A stretch of DNA of 64,000 nucleotides from Paenibacillus alginolyticus DSM 5050 = NBRC 15375 (GTDB lineage: Bacteria; Bacillota; Bacilli; Paenibacillales; NBRC-103111), in assembly GCF_000422905.1 (NCBI RefSeq), contig NZ_AUGY01000001.1:62001-126000 (forward strand), read 5' to 3'. Within the stretch, counting starts at the first letter, position 1, and each line of letters starts with the position of its first letter. Shown piece after piece: positions 17,392 through 25,309 of the stretch. The translations under genes were made by a program, and so were the position numbers. A model generated the notes under the pieces. That model was given only the letters and a program-made list of their open reading frames with translations. It made no database searches and was not told the DNA's origin.

Positions 17392-17703
17392 ATGAAGATA
17401 GGTACATTTTTGCTCGGCGGTATTGCTGGTGCGGCGGCGGTTATATATCTCAATCGTAAAAGTAAATCCATGTTGTTCTCAGCTTTCAGTTCGTCCAGTG
17501 AATCGATGGGTAAAGTTGTTGATAAAGCAAAGGACTCGTTGGTGAACAAATCATTTGGAAATTCGTCAGCCAAAAGTTTCTCGACTTCAAACTCGAATGG
17601 CCTGAATCAAGTGGAAAAAATAGTGAAAGAAGATCCTCATTTGAAAGCAACAGTCAATGAAATCATGCGTGAAAATAAAGAAAGTTCATCAACTATCCAA
17701 TGA
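17392..17703 (+). CDS. Small membrane-anchored protein (YtxH-like)
   Basis: 103 residues from ATG 17392, chosen because GGAGGGAG (17379-17386) is its SD; the in-frame ATG at 17377 precedes that SD. One glycine/alanine-rich N-terminal membrane segment (about 3-18, GTFLLGGIAGAAAVIYL) is followed by basic and serine-rich low-complexity sequence. This resembles YtxH-like general-stress proteins in architecture only; function unknown. A terminator follows directly. Confidence 0.7.
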   Translation: MKIGTFLLGGIAGAAAVIYLNRKSKSMLFSAFSSSSESMGKVVDKAKDSLVNKSFGNSSAKSFSTSNSNGLNQVEKIVKEDPHLKATVNEIMRENKESSSTIQ

Positions 17704-17714
17704 ACATACGTATG

Positions 17715-17760
17715 AAGCACAGTCCGGCATACCCAAGGTGCCGGCTGTGCTTTTCTTTTT
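17715..17760 (+). terminator. Terminator after the small membrane protein gene
   Basis: AAGCACAG (17715-17722) pairs with CTGTGCTT (17745-17752), with an inner CCGGCA/TGCCGG stem, followed by TTCTTTTT. Confidence 0.87.
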
Positions 17761-17769
17761 ATACATAAC

Positions 17770-17798
17770 TTGCGCGTGCAATTGCACGCAATTAATGT
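17770..17798 (+). promoter_or_regulatory. mecA promoter with a 16-bp perfect palindrome in the spacer
   Basis: A -35-like TTGCGC (17770-17775) and a -10-like TAATGT (17793-17798) are 17 bp apart. Between them, GCGTGCAATTGCACGC (17774-17789) is a perfect 16-bp palindrome. A protein bound there would cover the promoter, so it looks like a repressor operator. I do not recognise the regulator. Confidence 0.5.
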
Positions 17799-17807
17799 TA
17801 ACATGAT

Positions 17808-17870
17808 AGGTGAAAACGAAAGAAGGATGCATGTCCATTTTCGTTCTCAAAGGTTCACCTTTTTCTTTTT
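17808..17870 (+). terminator. Terminator-like hairpin in the mecA leader
   Basis: AGGTGAA (17808-17814) pairs with TTCACCT (17854-17860) and AACGAAA (17815-17821) with TTTCGTT (17839-17845), with one bulge, followed by TTTTCTTTTTTT. It lies about 80 nt before the mecA SD and a few bases after the predicted transcription start, so it looks like an attenuator. Confidence 0.6.
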
Positions 17871-17950
17871 TTATCATATTCTGTTTTAATAAGATTACCA
17901 TGCTTTCGATGCAAGCTTTCCAGTCGGAAGGCTCAAAGGAGGATCCTATC

Positions 17951-18556
17951 ATGAAAATAGAACGCTTAAGTCAGGATAAGATACGGATTTTCCTAACATT
18001 CGATGACTTAACTGAACGCGGAATTCAAAAGGACGACATGTGGAGAGAAATTCCCAAAGTACACGAATTATTTAGTGAAATGATGGATCAAGCCTATTCC
18101 GAGCTCGGATTTGACCCGTCCGGCCCGCTTGCTGTTGAGGTGTTTGCACTTCCAGCACAAGGAATGGTCGTTATTGTGACCAGAGGGAAGCTTGATTTGT
18201 ATGCAAACTCAGATGCATATGACGATCACGAAGCTGAAGAAGTGTACGAAATGGAAGTAACGCTAGAACAAAGCGATTTAGTCTCCTATGCTTTCCGTGA
18301 TTTTGAAGACCTGGTGCGTGTATCCAAAGTAATTAATCCCCTTCTCATGGAAGGCGGTACCCTTTATTCCTACAAAGGGAAATATATTTTACAGCTCGAG
18401 CCTGTTGACCTCGAAGAAACGAAATATCAAGCGTTAATTGCAGTCTTATCTGAATTCGGCGAAGCCGCTTCCGTTACGCAAGCAGTGCTTGAAGAGTATG
18501 GGAAGACAATCATTGCAGATGATGCCGTTAAGGTGCTCTGCCGTCATTTCAAATAA
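17951..18556 (+). CDS. mecA: Adaptor protein MecA
   Basis: 201 residues. MecA recruits substrates such as ComK to the ClpC unfoldase and helps ClpC assemble. The N-terminal substrate-binding half starts MKIERLSQDKIRIFLTFDD, the family signature; the ClpC-binding half is about 110-201, after an acidic linker (YDDHEAEEVYEME). Start ATG 17951 is chosen for its SD AAAGGAGGA; a longer reading from 17810 would run through the hydrophobic leader that holds the terminator-like hairpin. It is slightly shorter than in B. subtilis. Confidence 0.92.
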   Translation: MKIERLSQDKIRIFLTFDDLTERGIQKDDMWREIPKVHELFSEMMDQAYSELGFDPSGPLAVEVFALPAQGMVVIVTRGKLDLYANSDAYDDHEAEEVYEMEVTLEQSDLVSYAFRDFEDLVRVSKVINPLLMEGGTLYSYKGKYILQLEPVDLEETKYQALIAVLSEFGEAASVTQAVLEEYGKTIIADDAVKVLCRHFK

Positions 18557-18588
18557 GGCCATCTTCCTTACTTTTTGATGAAGAATGA

Positions 18589-18634
18589 AACAAGCATTTC
18601 CAAAAACGATTGTTTTTGCAGATGCTTGTTTTGT
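18589..18634 (+). terminator. Terminator after mecA
   Basis: AACAAGCAT (18589-18597) pairs with ATGCTTGTT (18622-18630), with inner A-rich/T-rich pairing, then TTGTT. Confidence 0.75.
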
Positions 18635-18688
18635 TGGTTAATCGTGATTATTTATTAACGTGGCGAGTAGATAGCGGGGGAGTCCTAG

Positions 18689-20191
18689 ATGACTAGCATA
18701 GATCGCAAACGGCTGGCGCCTACTCTGGCTGCTGTTGATTTGGACGGGTTATTGACCTATTACCAAAAACAGCTCCGTGAGGAGGCTTATTTCTATTTAC
18801 AAAAAAGAGGAATAACGGAAGAAACGGTATTACAGTACCGTATTGGCTTTGAAATTGGCAAGATAGGATTCTATGTTGATCAGAATCAGCTAGGTGATTA
18901 CTTCGAGCATAGGGTTATTGTTCCAATTCGGAACTATGACGGCGAAATTGTCGACTTAATCGGACGCTCGATTGACAATAGAGAACCGAAATATAAACCT
19001 TTGTATGGTTTAGATCAGTATCTCTTTAATTACTCAGCACTTGAAGATACAGATGAAGTAGTTCTTTGTAACGGGATATTCGATGTCCTGACATTATCTC
19101 AGGCCAAAATGCCAGCTGTTTGTGTTCCTGATAACGGTATGTTTAAAGAACAACATTTATCACTATTTGCTGGTAAACGGGTTTATATTTGTATGGGGAA
19201 TGACGAGACCGGAAGAAGGGATTCTACACGAATAGAAGCCTTATTCAGGGAACAGGGCAATGAGACATTTATCATAAATTTGCCTGAAACCATTCGGGAT
19301 ATTAACGATTTGTTCATAAGAGCTCAGAATCCTGTTGAGACATTTCTCGCTATAGTTAATAAAACCGTTGAGGAAACAATGCTGGCCCCTGTAGCTCCAG
19401 ATATCAAAAATAGCACCGTTTATTTAGAAGAATATATGAAACGCTTCCGCGGTCAAGTCGCTAGTATTCGCACTGGCTTTGCCAAGCTGGATCTGTTACT
19501 TTTCGGCGGCTTTGGGAATGGCTTGTATTTACTGGCAGGTTCAGGCTCCATTGGCAAGAGCATGCTGCTTAAACAAATGGCTGATGAACTTGCTTTTCAG
19601 CAGAACCCAGTCATTTTTGTATCATGGGACATGACGAATTTCGAACTTTGGGCACGAAGCATTGCAAGGATTATTGGTATAGCTCCACAGAAAGTACTTG
19701 GGGGCAAAGTTGATCCCGAACAGGTAGCAGAAGCGAACAAGCAGTATGTGAAAATTAGTAAAATGCTTTGGATGCTTGAGTGTTCGATAGATACAACGCT
19801 TGATCAAGTTGCTGCTTCTATTGAACGGATTGCTGCTGTTGTCGGCAAAGAACCTGTTATTTTCATTGATCACTTGCAGCGAATTCCTGCAGCTAAAGGG
19901 GCAACACCGCTAACTTGGGAGCAGCAGCAGGCTGCGATCGCCTATACGCTTAAACAATGGTCCAGAGAATGGAATTGTCCTATTATCGCAGCTACAGCTC
20001 TAGAGCTTGGCCAAGACAACGTGCCCGACAATGTGCAAGCTTCGGCTGATGTAGTCATGATTATGCAGCCTAATGAAACAGAAGAGGACCAACCGCAGTC
20101 GATATCGCTTGTATTGAAGAAGAATCGAAATGGTACAATAGGGAATATCCCACTCATTTTCCACAATGATTGTGCATTGTTTACGGAGTAA
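18689..20191 (+). CDS. TOPRIM-DnaB helicase fusion (primase-helicase-like), TOPRIM site degenerate
   Basis: 500 residues. The N-terminal part resembles the DnaG core (RVIVPIRNYDGEIVDLIGRS, 75-94) followed by a TOPRIM domain (about 122-190). The C-terminal part is a DnaB-type RecA ATPase: Walker A GSGSIGKS (284-291), Walker B IFID (Asp394) and the KNRNG block (478-482). There is no DnaG zinc finger. In the TOPRIM, the catalytic Glu is Asn128 (VVLCNGIFD) and the first Asp of DxD is Gly170 (GND), so primer synthesis is unlikely while helicase motifs look intact. The layout resembles T7 gp4/Twinkle. ATG 18689 follows GGGGGAG. It stands alone between mecA and prsW without phage genes. Its role is unknown; repair or replication restart are possible. 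Confidence 0.82.
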   Translation: MTSIDRKRLAPTLAAVDLDGLLTYYQKQLREEAYFYLQKRGITEETVLQYRIGFEIGKIGFYVDQNQLGDYFEHRVIVPIRNYDGEIVDLIGRSIDNREPKYKPLYGLDQYLFNYSALEDTDEVVLCNGIFDVLTLSQAKMPAVCVPDNGMFKEQHLSLFAGKRVYICMGNDETGRRDSTRIEALFREQGNETFIINLPETIRDINDLFIRAQNPVETFLAIVNKTVEETMLAPVAPDIKNSTVYLEEYMKRFRGQVASIRTGFAKLDLLLFGGFGNGLYLLAGSGSIGKSMLLKQMADELAFQQNPVIFVSWDMTNFELWARSIARIIGIAPQKVLGGKVDPEQVAEANKQYVKISKMLWMLECSIDTTLDQVAASIERIAAVVGKEPVIFIDHLQRIPAAKGATPLTWEQQQAAIAYTLKQWSREWNCPIIAATALELGQDNVPDNVQASADVVMIMQPNETEEDQPQSISLVLKKNRNGTIGNIPLIFHNDCALFTE

Positions 20192-20297
20192 GACATAGAA
20201 AAGTCATCCGAAAATGACTATAATGGTCATATTACGTATGGAATCGGGAATGGCTTTGTTATTCTATAAGGTAGTGAACAAAAAGGGGGAGCTGCAA

Positions 20298-20993
20298 TTG
20301 CAAATTCTGCCGATCATTATGGCAGCCATAGCGCCAGGTCTCTCATTGCTAACGTACTTTTATTTGAAGGACCGATACGAAACGGAACCGATTCATCTAG
20401 TTATTCGAATGTTTTTGTTCGGTGTTCTGCTTGTATACCCTACAATGGTACTGCAGAATTCGTTGATTGAAGAGTTTGGAAAGGGGACGTTTTTCTCGGC
20501 CTTTTTCCTATCTGGTGGCATTGAAGAGTTTATGAAATGGTTTATCCTCTATCATTTGATCTTTAGGCATGAAGCCTTTGATGAACCTTATGACGGAATT
20601 GTGTACGCAGTAGCCGTAAGCTTAGGTTATGCGACTTTGGAAAATATCATTTATGCTTTCCTTAATGCCTCATCTTTCTCTGCACTGATGATTCGCGCTC
20701 TATTGCCTGTTTCAGCGCATGCTTTGTTCGGTGTCATGATGGGTTACTATTTGGGTAAGGCTAAATTCATTCCGCACAAAGCGCGAAGGTATCTATGGAT
20801 GTCCTTGCTGCTGCCTATTTTGTGGCATGGATTGTTTGATTATATTTTGCTTTTATTCAAAACGAACTGGATTTGGATCATGATTCCAGTCATGTCTTTT
20901 CTATGGATTCGTACGATTTGGCGGGTTGATCGTGCTAATGCTCATTCCCCATTACGCATCGCGACAGCCGAAGAGAAGATTAAAGTGAGCTAA
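20298..20993 (+). CDS. prsW: PrsW-family intramembrane metalloprotease
   Basis: 231 residues from TTG 20298, chosen for GGGGGAG (20285-20291) six bases upstream; a longer reading from 20214 has no SD. A polytopic membrane protein with the family motifs GGIEEFMKWFI (EE pair), YDGIVYAVAVSLGYATLENIIY and ALLPVSAHALFGVMMG. In B. subtilis PrsW makes the first cut in the anti-sigma factor RsiW. The start resembles the family (MAAIAPGLSLLTYFYLKDRY). An ECF sigma/anti-sigma pair lies at 59834 in the window, but linkage is not shown. ypeB follows two genes later, with no sleB between. Confidence 0.9.
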   Translation: MQILPIIMAAIAPGLSLLTYFYLKDRYETEPIHLVIRMFLFGVLLVYPTMVLQNSLIEEFGKGTFFSAFFLSGGIEEFMKWFILYHLIFRHEAFDEPYDGIVYAVAVSLGYATLENIIYAFLNASSFSALMIRALLPVSAHALFGVMMGYYLGKAKFIPHKARRYLWMSLLLPILWHGLFDYILLLFKTNWIWIMIPVMSFLWIRTIWRVDRANAHSPLRIATAEEKIKVS

Positions 20994-21063
20994 AATAGGT
21001 CATAATGGACTGTATAGATGGCGATTCCAAGCTGTAAGCTTCGGAACGACCGGGAGGGTGTAC

Positions 21064-21219
21064 ATGTCCACGACAAGAGTCAAAGTAAAGATCCGCTGCC
21101 GATTATGCGGTGAAAAGTTTGTGCTGATAGGCAAAAAAGAAAAAGGGAAAATTGAAACGGGATTCCGTCAATGCATTTGCAGCAATCAGCAAGACTTTGA
21201 AGTAGAGACCGAAGATTAG
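21064..21219 (+). CDS. Small zinc-ribbon-like protein
   Basis: 51 residues: MSTTRVKVKIRCRLCGEK..., with CRLCG and a later CICSN forming a likely four-cysteine metal site (Cys at 12, 15, 39, 41), and many lysines. GGGAGG (21052-21057) sits before ATG 21064. It occupies the place that sleB has between prsW and ypeB in B. subtilis. Unknown function; nucleic-acid binding is possible for such a basic ribbon. Confidence 0.72.
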   Translation: MSTTRVKVKIRCRLCGEKFVLIGKKEKGKIETGFRQCICSNQQDFEVETED

Positions 21220-21221
21220 CG

Positions 21222-21252
21222 GGGGCCATTCTTTTAAGAATTGGCCTCTTTT
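21222..21252 (+). terminator. Terminator after the zinc-ribbon gene
   Basis: GGGGGCCATTCTT and AAGAATTGGCCTC form a stem with a TTTTA-type loop, followed by TTTTTG. Confidence 0.82.
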
Positions 21253-21327
21253 TGTTGTCAATCTTGTATAAACCTGTCTCCCCACGTAAAAACTAAGCGC
21301 AAGTTTGGGTACGAAAGGAGCAGTCGC

Positions 21328-22701
21328 GTGTATAAAAGATTAAGTATTGTTATGTTTCCCTTCCTCTTGCTTGCCTTGATTGGTGCTTCAGTGTGGGGAT
21401 ATTTGGAACATCAAGAGAAGAATACGATTTTGATCAAAGCAGAAAATCAGTATCAACGTGCGTTCCATGATCTTTCTTTCCATGTGGATAAGCTTCATAC
21501 TGAGCTTGGAAATACGTTGGCTGTTAACGCAACCTCAGAGCCTTCCTACCGAAAGGGATTGGTGAATGTATGGCGGCTAACGAGCCAAGCGCAAAGCGAT
21601 ATTACGCAGCTGCCGCTAACCCTGCTGCCATTTAATAAAACGGAAGATTTCTTAGCAAATATGGCTAATTTCTCTTACCGAATGTCCGTACGCGACATGA
21701 CGAAGCAGCCTCTAAATGAGCAAGAAATAAAAACGTTGAGCGCTCTTTACGATCATTCCTCGGAGATAACAAAGGAAATACGCGGTGTTCAGGATAAGGT
21801 ATTGTCCAAAAACCTGCGATGGATGGACGTCGAGGTCGCCCTAGCTTCTAAAAATGAACCACATGATAATGCGATCATTGATGGCTTTTCAACCGTTGAC
21901 AAAAAAGTTGGAGCCTACGAGGAGCTAAACTGGGGACCAGGAAATTTAAGCATATTTTCCAAAAATGATGTTAGTGCCTTGTCAGGAAATGATATGACGG
22001 CTGATCAAATTAAACAAAAAGCAGCGCAATTTCTGGGAGTCAATGATACAGCCAATATGAAAGTAATTGAGAATGGCGGCAGCTCGCCAGAATATCAAAG
22101 CTTTAGCGTTGTAGTTCCAGGTGGAGACGGCAGTGAAAATGATATTCAGATGGATTTCACAAAAAAAGGCGGTCACCTCATTTATTTTATGAAGCCACGA
22201 ACCGTTAAAGAATCCAAGTTTGATCTTAGACAAGCGCGAGATATTGCTAATGAGTTCTTAGATCAACACGAATATAAAGATATGAGCGCAGTAAGCTATG
22301 ATCAATATCAAAATATCGCTAACATTATTTTCGCTAAACGAGAAAAGGATGTTACGATTTATCCTCAGCAGGCTAGTATTAAAGTAGCTTTGGACACCCT
22401 TGAAGTCATTGGTGTGCAGGCCACCGACTATATATATGGTCAAAAACAGCGAACAGTTGGTCAGCCTAAAATGACTGCAGCCGAAGCGCGAAAGCAGCTT
22501 AACCCGAAAATGGAAGTAACTGGGGAGTCTTTGGCGATCATTAAAAATGAATTAGACGAAGAAGTGCTTTGTCATGAATTTATCGGGAAGATGAACAACA
22601 ATATTTATCGTGTCTATATGAATAGTGAGAATGGCACGCAAGAGAAAATTGAAACCATACGCCCTGAACAGGCAGAAGCAGCTGCTGCTGCGAAGAAATA
22701 A
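21328..22701 (+). CDS. ypeB: Germination protein YpeB
   Basis: 457 residues from GTG 21328 (SD GAAAGGAG). An N-terminal membrane segment (about 8-28) is followed by a helical YpeB_N domain and by PepSY-type repeats in the C-terminal half. In Bacillus YpeB localises and protects the cortex-lytic enzyme SleB in the spore. Length is close to the B. subtilis protein. The next gene in B. subtilis order (ypfA/motI) follows here as well, but sleB itself is missing from the position just upstream. Confidence 0.92.
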   Translation: MYKRLSIVMFPFLLLALIGASVWGYLEHQEKNTILIKAENQYQRAFHDLSFHVDKLHTELGNTLAVNATSEPSYRKGLVNVWRLTSQAQSDITQLPLTLLPFNKTEDFLANMANFSYRMSVRDMTKQPLNEQEIKTLSALYDHSSEITKEIRGVQDKVLSKNLRWMDVEVALASKNEPHDNAIIDGFSTVDKKVGAYEELNWGPGNLSIFSKNDVSALSGNDMTADQIKQKAAQFLGVNDTANMKVIENGGSSPEYQSFSVVVPGGDGSENDIQMDFTKKGGHLIYFMKPRTVKESKFDLRQARDIANEFLDQHEYKDMSAVSYDQYQNIANIIFAKREKDVTIYPQQASIKVALDTLEVIGVQATDYIYGQKQRTVGQPKMTAAEARKQLNPKMEVTGESLAIIKNELDEEVLCHEFIGKMNNNIYRVYMNSENGTQEKIETIRPEQAEAAAAAKK

Positions 22702-22708
22702 TCATAGA

Positions 22709-22743
22709 GAAGAAGCGGGTTCAATCCTAGCTTCTTTTTTTTT
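22709..22743 (+). terminator. Terminator after ypeB
   Basis: AAGAAGC (22710-22716) pairs with GCTTCTT (22730-22736), followed by a run of T. Confidence 0.82.
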
Positions 22744-22805
22744 GCTATCATAATTAATAGAGCATTGGTATAATTAGGACATATTACGTCTCGGAGGTGC
22801 AGAAA

Positions 22806-23459
22806 TTGCTTCCTAAAGTCAACCAGATCTTACATATGCAAGTGAACAGCATCGACGATGAAGAGTCCAAAATTGAATACAAGTCAAGAATTGCTGACGT
22901 GACGGATCATGTGATCGCCATTGAGCTCCCGCTGAATGAGAAAACAGGCCGACTCAAGAAGCTTTATCAAGGTGATGAATTAAGCACGTTCTTTTTAGGT
23001 CAAGGCGGAGTGAAGCACTACTTCACAACTTCCGTTACTGGTTTTAGAGAAGACGTGATTCGCTTAGTGGAACTGCGTAAACCAGAGCCTGAAGCCATTA
23101 CGCAAGTTCAACGCAGAAGTTTTCTAAGGGTACTGGCGGAACTTGAAATTGCCGTTAAATTGTCAGATCAAATTCAATTCATTGGCGTGACGGAAGATGT
23201 CGGCGGCGGCGGGATTTCGTTTATTTGTGAAGGACATATCCCAATCGGAATGAATGCCATTATCTCATGTTGGGTTCTTGTTCCATTCAAGAATGGTAAT
23301 ATTGAGCATATTCCGTTTACTGGCGAGGTTGTCCGCGTTAAACAGCTCGAGTCTGGCAAGCAATTGGCTATGATCAGATTTACGGATATAGCCGATCGTG
23401 AACGTCAGAAACTAATTCGCTTTTGCTTTGAGAGACAAATGGATTTCCGTAAACGATAA
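22806..23459 (+). CDS. PilZ-domain c-di-GMP-binding protein (MotI/YpfA type)
   Basis: 217 residues from TTG 22806; GTG 22797 overlaps the SD (CGGAGG). An N-terminal YcgR-like domain (about 1-95) is followed by PilZ (about 100-215) with the arginine motif QRRSFLRV and the second motif DVGGGGISF. The usual D/N-x-S-x-x-G has Gly instead of Ser here. In B. subtilis the homologue, MotI, acts as a flagellar clutch when bound to c-di-GMP. Order after ypeB matches B. subtilis. Confidence 0.87.
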   Translation: MLPKVNQILHMQVNSIDDEESKIEYKSRIADVTDHVIAIELPLNEKTGRLKKLYQGDELSTFFLGQGGVKHYFTTSVTGFREDVIRLVELRKPEPEAITQVQRRSFLRVLAELEIAVKLSDQIQFIGVTEDVGGGGISFICEGHIPIGMNAIISCWVLVPFKNGNIEHIPFTGEVVRVKQLESGKQLAMIRFTDIADRERQKLIRFCFERQMDFRKR

Positions 23460-23527
23460 CGCATGAGATTTCACCTGCATGGGCATACTACCAAGCAATA
23501 TGTCAATGTGAGCAGGTGGGGCATCTC

Positions 23528-23752
23528 ATGTCAAGGGATCGGGAAAATAAGTCATACGAGCAGCTGTTTATCCTCTTTTCTGCAAAGGTAGAGAAGGTGA
23601 TCATTCGGACAACGCTCGTATTTTTCGTTTTACTTATATGTGTTCAGGCGATGCTTCAAATTCCCTACATACGTAAGCATTTTACACGTGTTGAACCCCT
23701 AGAGGGCAAGCCCTATATTTGGCCTCAAAATGGGAAGGGAGAGCGCACTTAG
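23528..23752 (+). CDS. ypfB: Small single-pass membrane protein (YpfB/DUF5359-like)
   Basis: 74 residues from ATG 23528 behind GCAGGTGGGG; an upstream in-frame GTG (23516) lies within that SD. A charged N-terminus is followed by one membrane helix (about 24-45, RTTLVFFVLLICVQAMLQIP) and a short tail. It holds the ypfB position between the PilZ gene and cmk. Function unknown. Confidence 0.72.
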   Translation: MSRDRENKSYEQLFILFSAKVEKVIIRTTLVFFVLLICVQAMLQIPYIRKHFTRVEPLEGKPYIWPQNGKGERT

Positions 23753-23787
23753 GCATATCTAAACGTAATCAAATATACGTCCAAGTT

Positions 23788-23816
23788 TTGCATATGCCTT
23801 TTTAATGTGCTATAAT
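23788..23816 (+). promoter_or_regulatory. SigmaA promoter upstream of cmk
   Basis: TTGCAT (23788-23793), 17 bp, TATAAT (23811-23816). Transcription would start near 23823, only a few bases before a terminator-like hairpin. Confidence 0.7.
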
Positions 23817-23827
23817 TTCAATTAATT

Positions 23828-23850
23828 AGCAGGCAGTGCCTGCTTTTTTG
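23828..23850 (+). terminator. Terminator hairpin between ypfB and cmk
   Basis: AGCAGGC (23828-23834), loop AGT, GCCTGCT (23838-23844), then TTTTTTG. It may end the ypeB-ypfB transcript, or act as an attenuator for the promoter directly upstream. Confidence 0.83.
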
Positions 23851-23891
23851 TTCGTAAGGTACTGTGAGGTATTGTTGGGAGGAACAGCAGC

Positions 23892-24575
23892 TTGGAAAAG
23901 TTCAATATTGCCATTGATGGTCCTGCTGGAGCCGGTAAAAGCACCATTGCGCGGCTAGTTGCTAGGGCACTTGGTTTCGTTTACGTGGATACAGGAGCCA
24001 TGTATCGGGCAGTAACGTGGAAAGTACAACAAGAAGGGCTGCTACCTGATCAAGAACTAGAAGTGGCTGCCTTGGCGAATCGCATGCAGATTGAGCTCAT
24101 TCCTCGCGAGGAAGGACAACAGGTTATCGTTGACGGCGTCGATGTGACCAAAGAAATCCGAACGACAGCCATAACGGATCATGTTTCCCAAATCGCTAGC
24201 TACGGAGCTATACGCCAGCTCCTGGTAACACTTCAGAAGCAAATGGCCATAACCAAAGGCGTAGTCATGGATGGCCGCGATATCGGCACTCATGTTATGC
24301 CGGATGCTGAAATCAAAGTATTTCTGACAGCTAGCGTAAAGGAAAGAGCAGAGCGTCGATTCAAAGAGATGCAAAATAGCGGGACTTGCACCCTAACGCT
24401 CTCTGAACTTGAACAGGACATTGCCCGACGCGATCAACTGGACCAGGATAGAGAGATCTCACCGCTTAGACGAGCTCATGATGCTGTTCTAATGGACAGT
24501 ACTTCAATGACCATTGAAGAAGTTGTGGACGAAATCCTTGGGCTTTGCAAAGACAAAGTCGGAGGTGGCAAATAA
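23892..24575 (+). CDS. cmk: Cytidylate kinase
   Basis: 227 residues. Phosphorylates CMP and dCMP with ATP. P-loop IDGPAGAGKSTIARLV (about 7-22), the DTGAMYRAVTW block, and DGRDIGTHVMPDA are diagnostic. TTG 23892 follows GGGAGGAA. The plsC start lies 1 bp after its stop; the cmk-plsC-rpsA order is the one usual in Bacillota. Confidence 0.95.
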   Translation: MEKFNIAIDGPAGAGKSTIARLVARALGFVYVDTGAMYRAVTWKVQQEGLLPDQELEVAALANRMQIELIPREEGQQVIVDGVDVTKEIRTTAITDHVSQIASYGAIRQLLVTLQKQMAITKGVVMDGRDIGTHVMPDAEIKVFLTASVKERAERRFKEMQNSGTCTLTLSELEQDIARRDQLDQDREISPLRRAHDAVLMDSTSMTIEEVVDEILGLCKDKVGGGK

Positions 24576-24576
24576 G

Positions 24577-25158
24577 ATGCTTTATCGCATCGGCAGGGCT
24601 TTATTTCGTTTTGTTTTTACTTTGTTTTTCCGCATGCGGGCTTTAGGTATGGAGAATGTTCCTACACACGGAGCGGTTGTGCTTTGCGGGAATCATACCA
24701 GTTTGCTAGATCCGCCATTGTTAGGAACTCCGCTTAAGCGTATGGTTCATTTCATGGCAAAGGCAGAACTGTTTGATATCCCTGTGCTGGGTTCCATTAT
24801 TTCTAAAGTAGGCGCTTTTCCTGTAAAACGCGGTGGCGTTAGCAGAGAATCGATCCGACTTGCGGTACAATTGCTTCGCGATGGTAATATGTTGGGTGTT
24901 TTCCCAGAAGGATCGCGAAACAATGCAGGAGGGATGGGCAAGAAGGGCGCAGCCAGTCTTGCACTTAAATCTGGAGCTACCGTAGTTCCTGTGGCTATTA
25001 TTGGCAATTATTCCTTATTCCGCCGCATGACAATTGTATATGGAAAACCGCTTGACCTAAGTGCTTATGCAGGAGCAAGCTCTGAAGATTTGGAGCAAGC
25101 AACAGAAGCCATTATGAAAGAAATTCGCCGATTACATACTGCTTATAGCAAAGGTTAA
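24577..25158 (+). CDS. plsC: 1-acyl-sn-glycerol-3-phosphate acyltransferase
   Basis: 193 residues from ATG 24577 (SD GGAGGTGG inside the end of cmk). Transfers an acyl group to lysophosphatidic acid to make phosphatidic acid. The HX4D motif NHTSLLDPP and the FPEGSRN motif are intact, with an N-terminal hydrophobic segment. A longer in-frame reading would overlap cmk by 60 bp without a better SD. plsY, the enzyme of the preceding acylation step, lies at 31020. Confidence 0.92.
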   Translation: MLYRIGRALFRFVFTLFFRMRALGMENVPTHGAVVLCGNHTSLLDPPLLGTPLKRMVHFMAKAELFDIPVLGSIISKVGAFPVKRGGVSRESIRLAVQLLRDGNMLGVFPEGSRNNAGGMGKKGAASLALKSGATVVPVAIIGNYSLFRRMTIVYGKPLDLSAYAGASSEDLEQATEAIMKEIRRLHTAYSKG

Positions 25159-25222
25159 CAAGGATGTATGGAATCGAAAGCTTGGAATTATACTATCTTT
25201 AATGCGAATGGTAGTTATTGTT

Positions 25223-25251
25223 TTGTTTGAAACAGAGTAGAAGCTTACAAT
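25223..25251 (+). promoter_or_regulatory. Candidate sigmaA promoter of rpsA
   Basis: TTGTTT (25223-25228), 17 bp, TACAAT (25246-25251), about 60 bp before the start codon. Confidence 0.55.
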
Positions 25252-25309
25252 ACTGCTTTGTGACTTATAAATTATTTATTGTTGGTTGTAATAAGAGGAG
25301 GCTAATCTC

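Noticed and set aside
17810-17950. Extended N-terminus for mecA
   Set aside because: Would translate the terminator-like leader; the ATG at 17951 has a strong SD and matches the family start.
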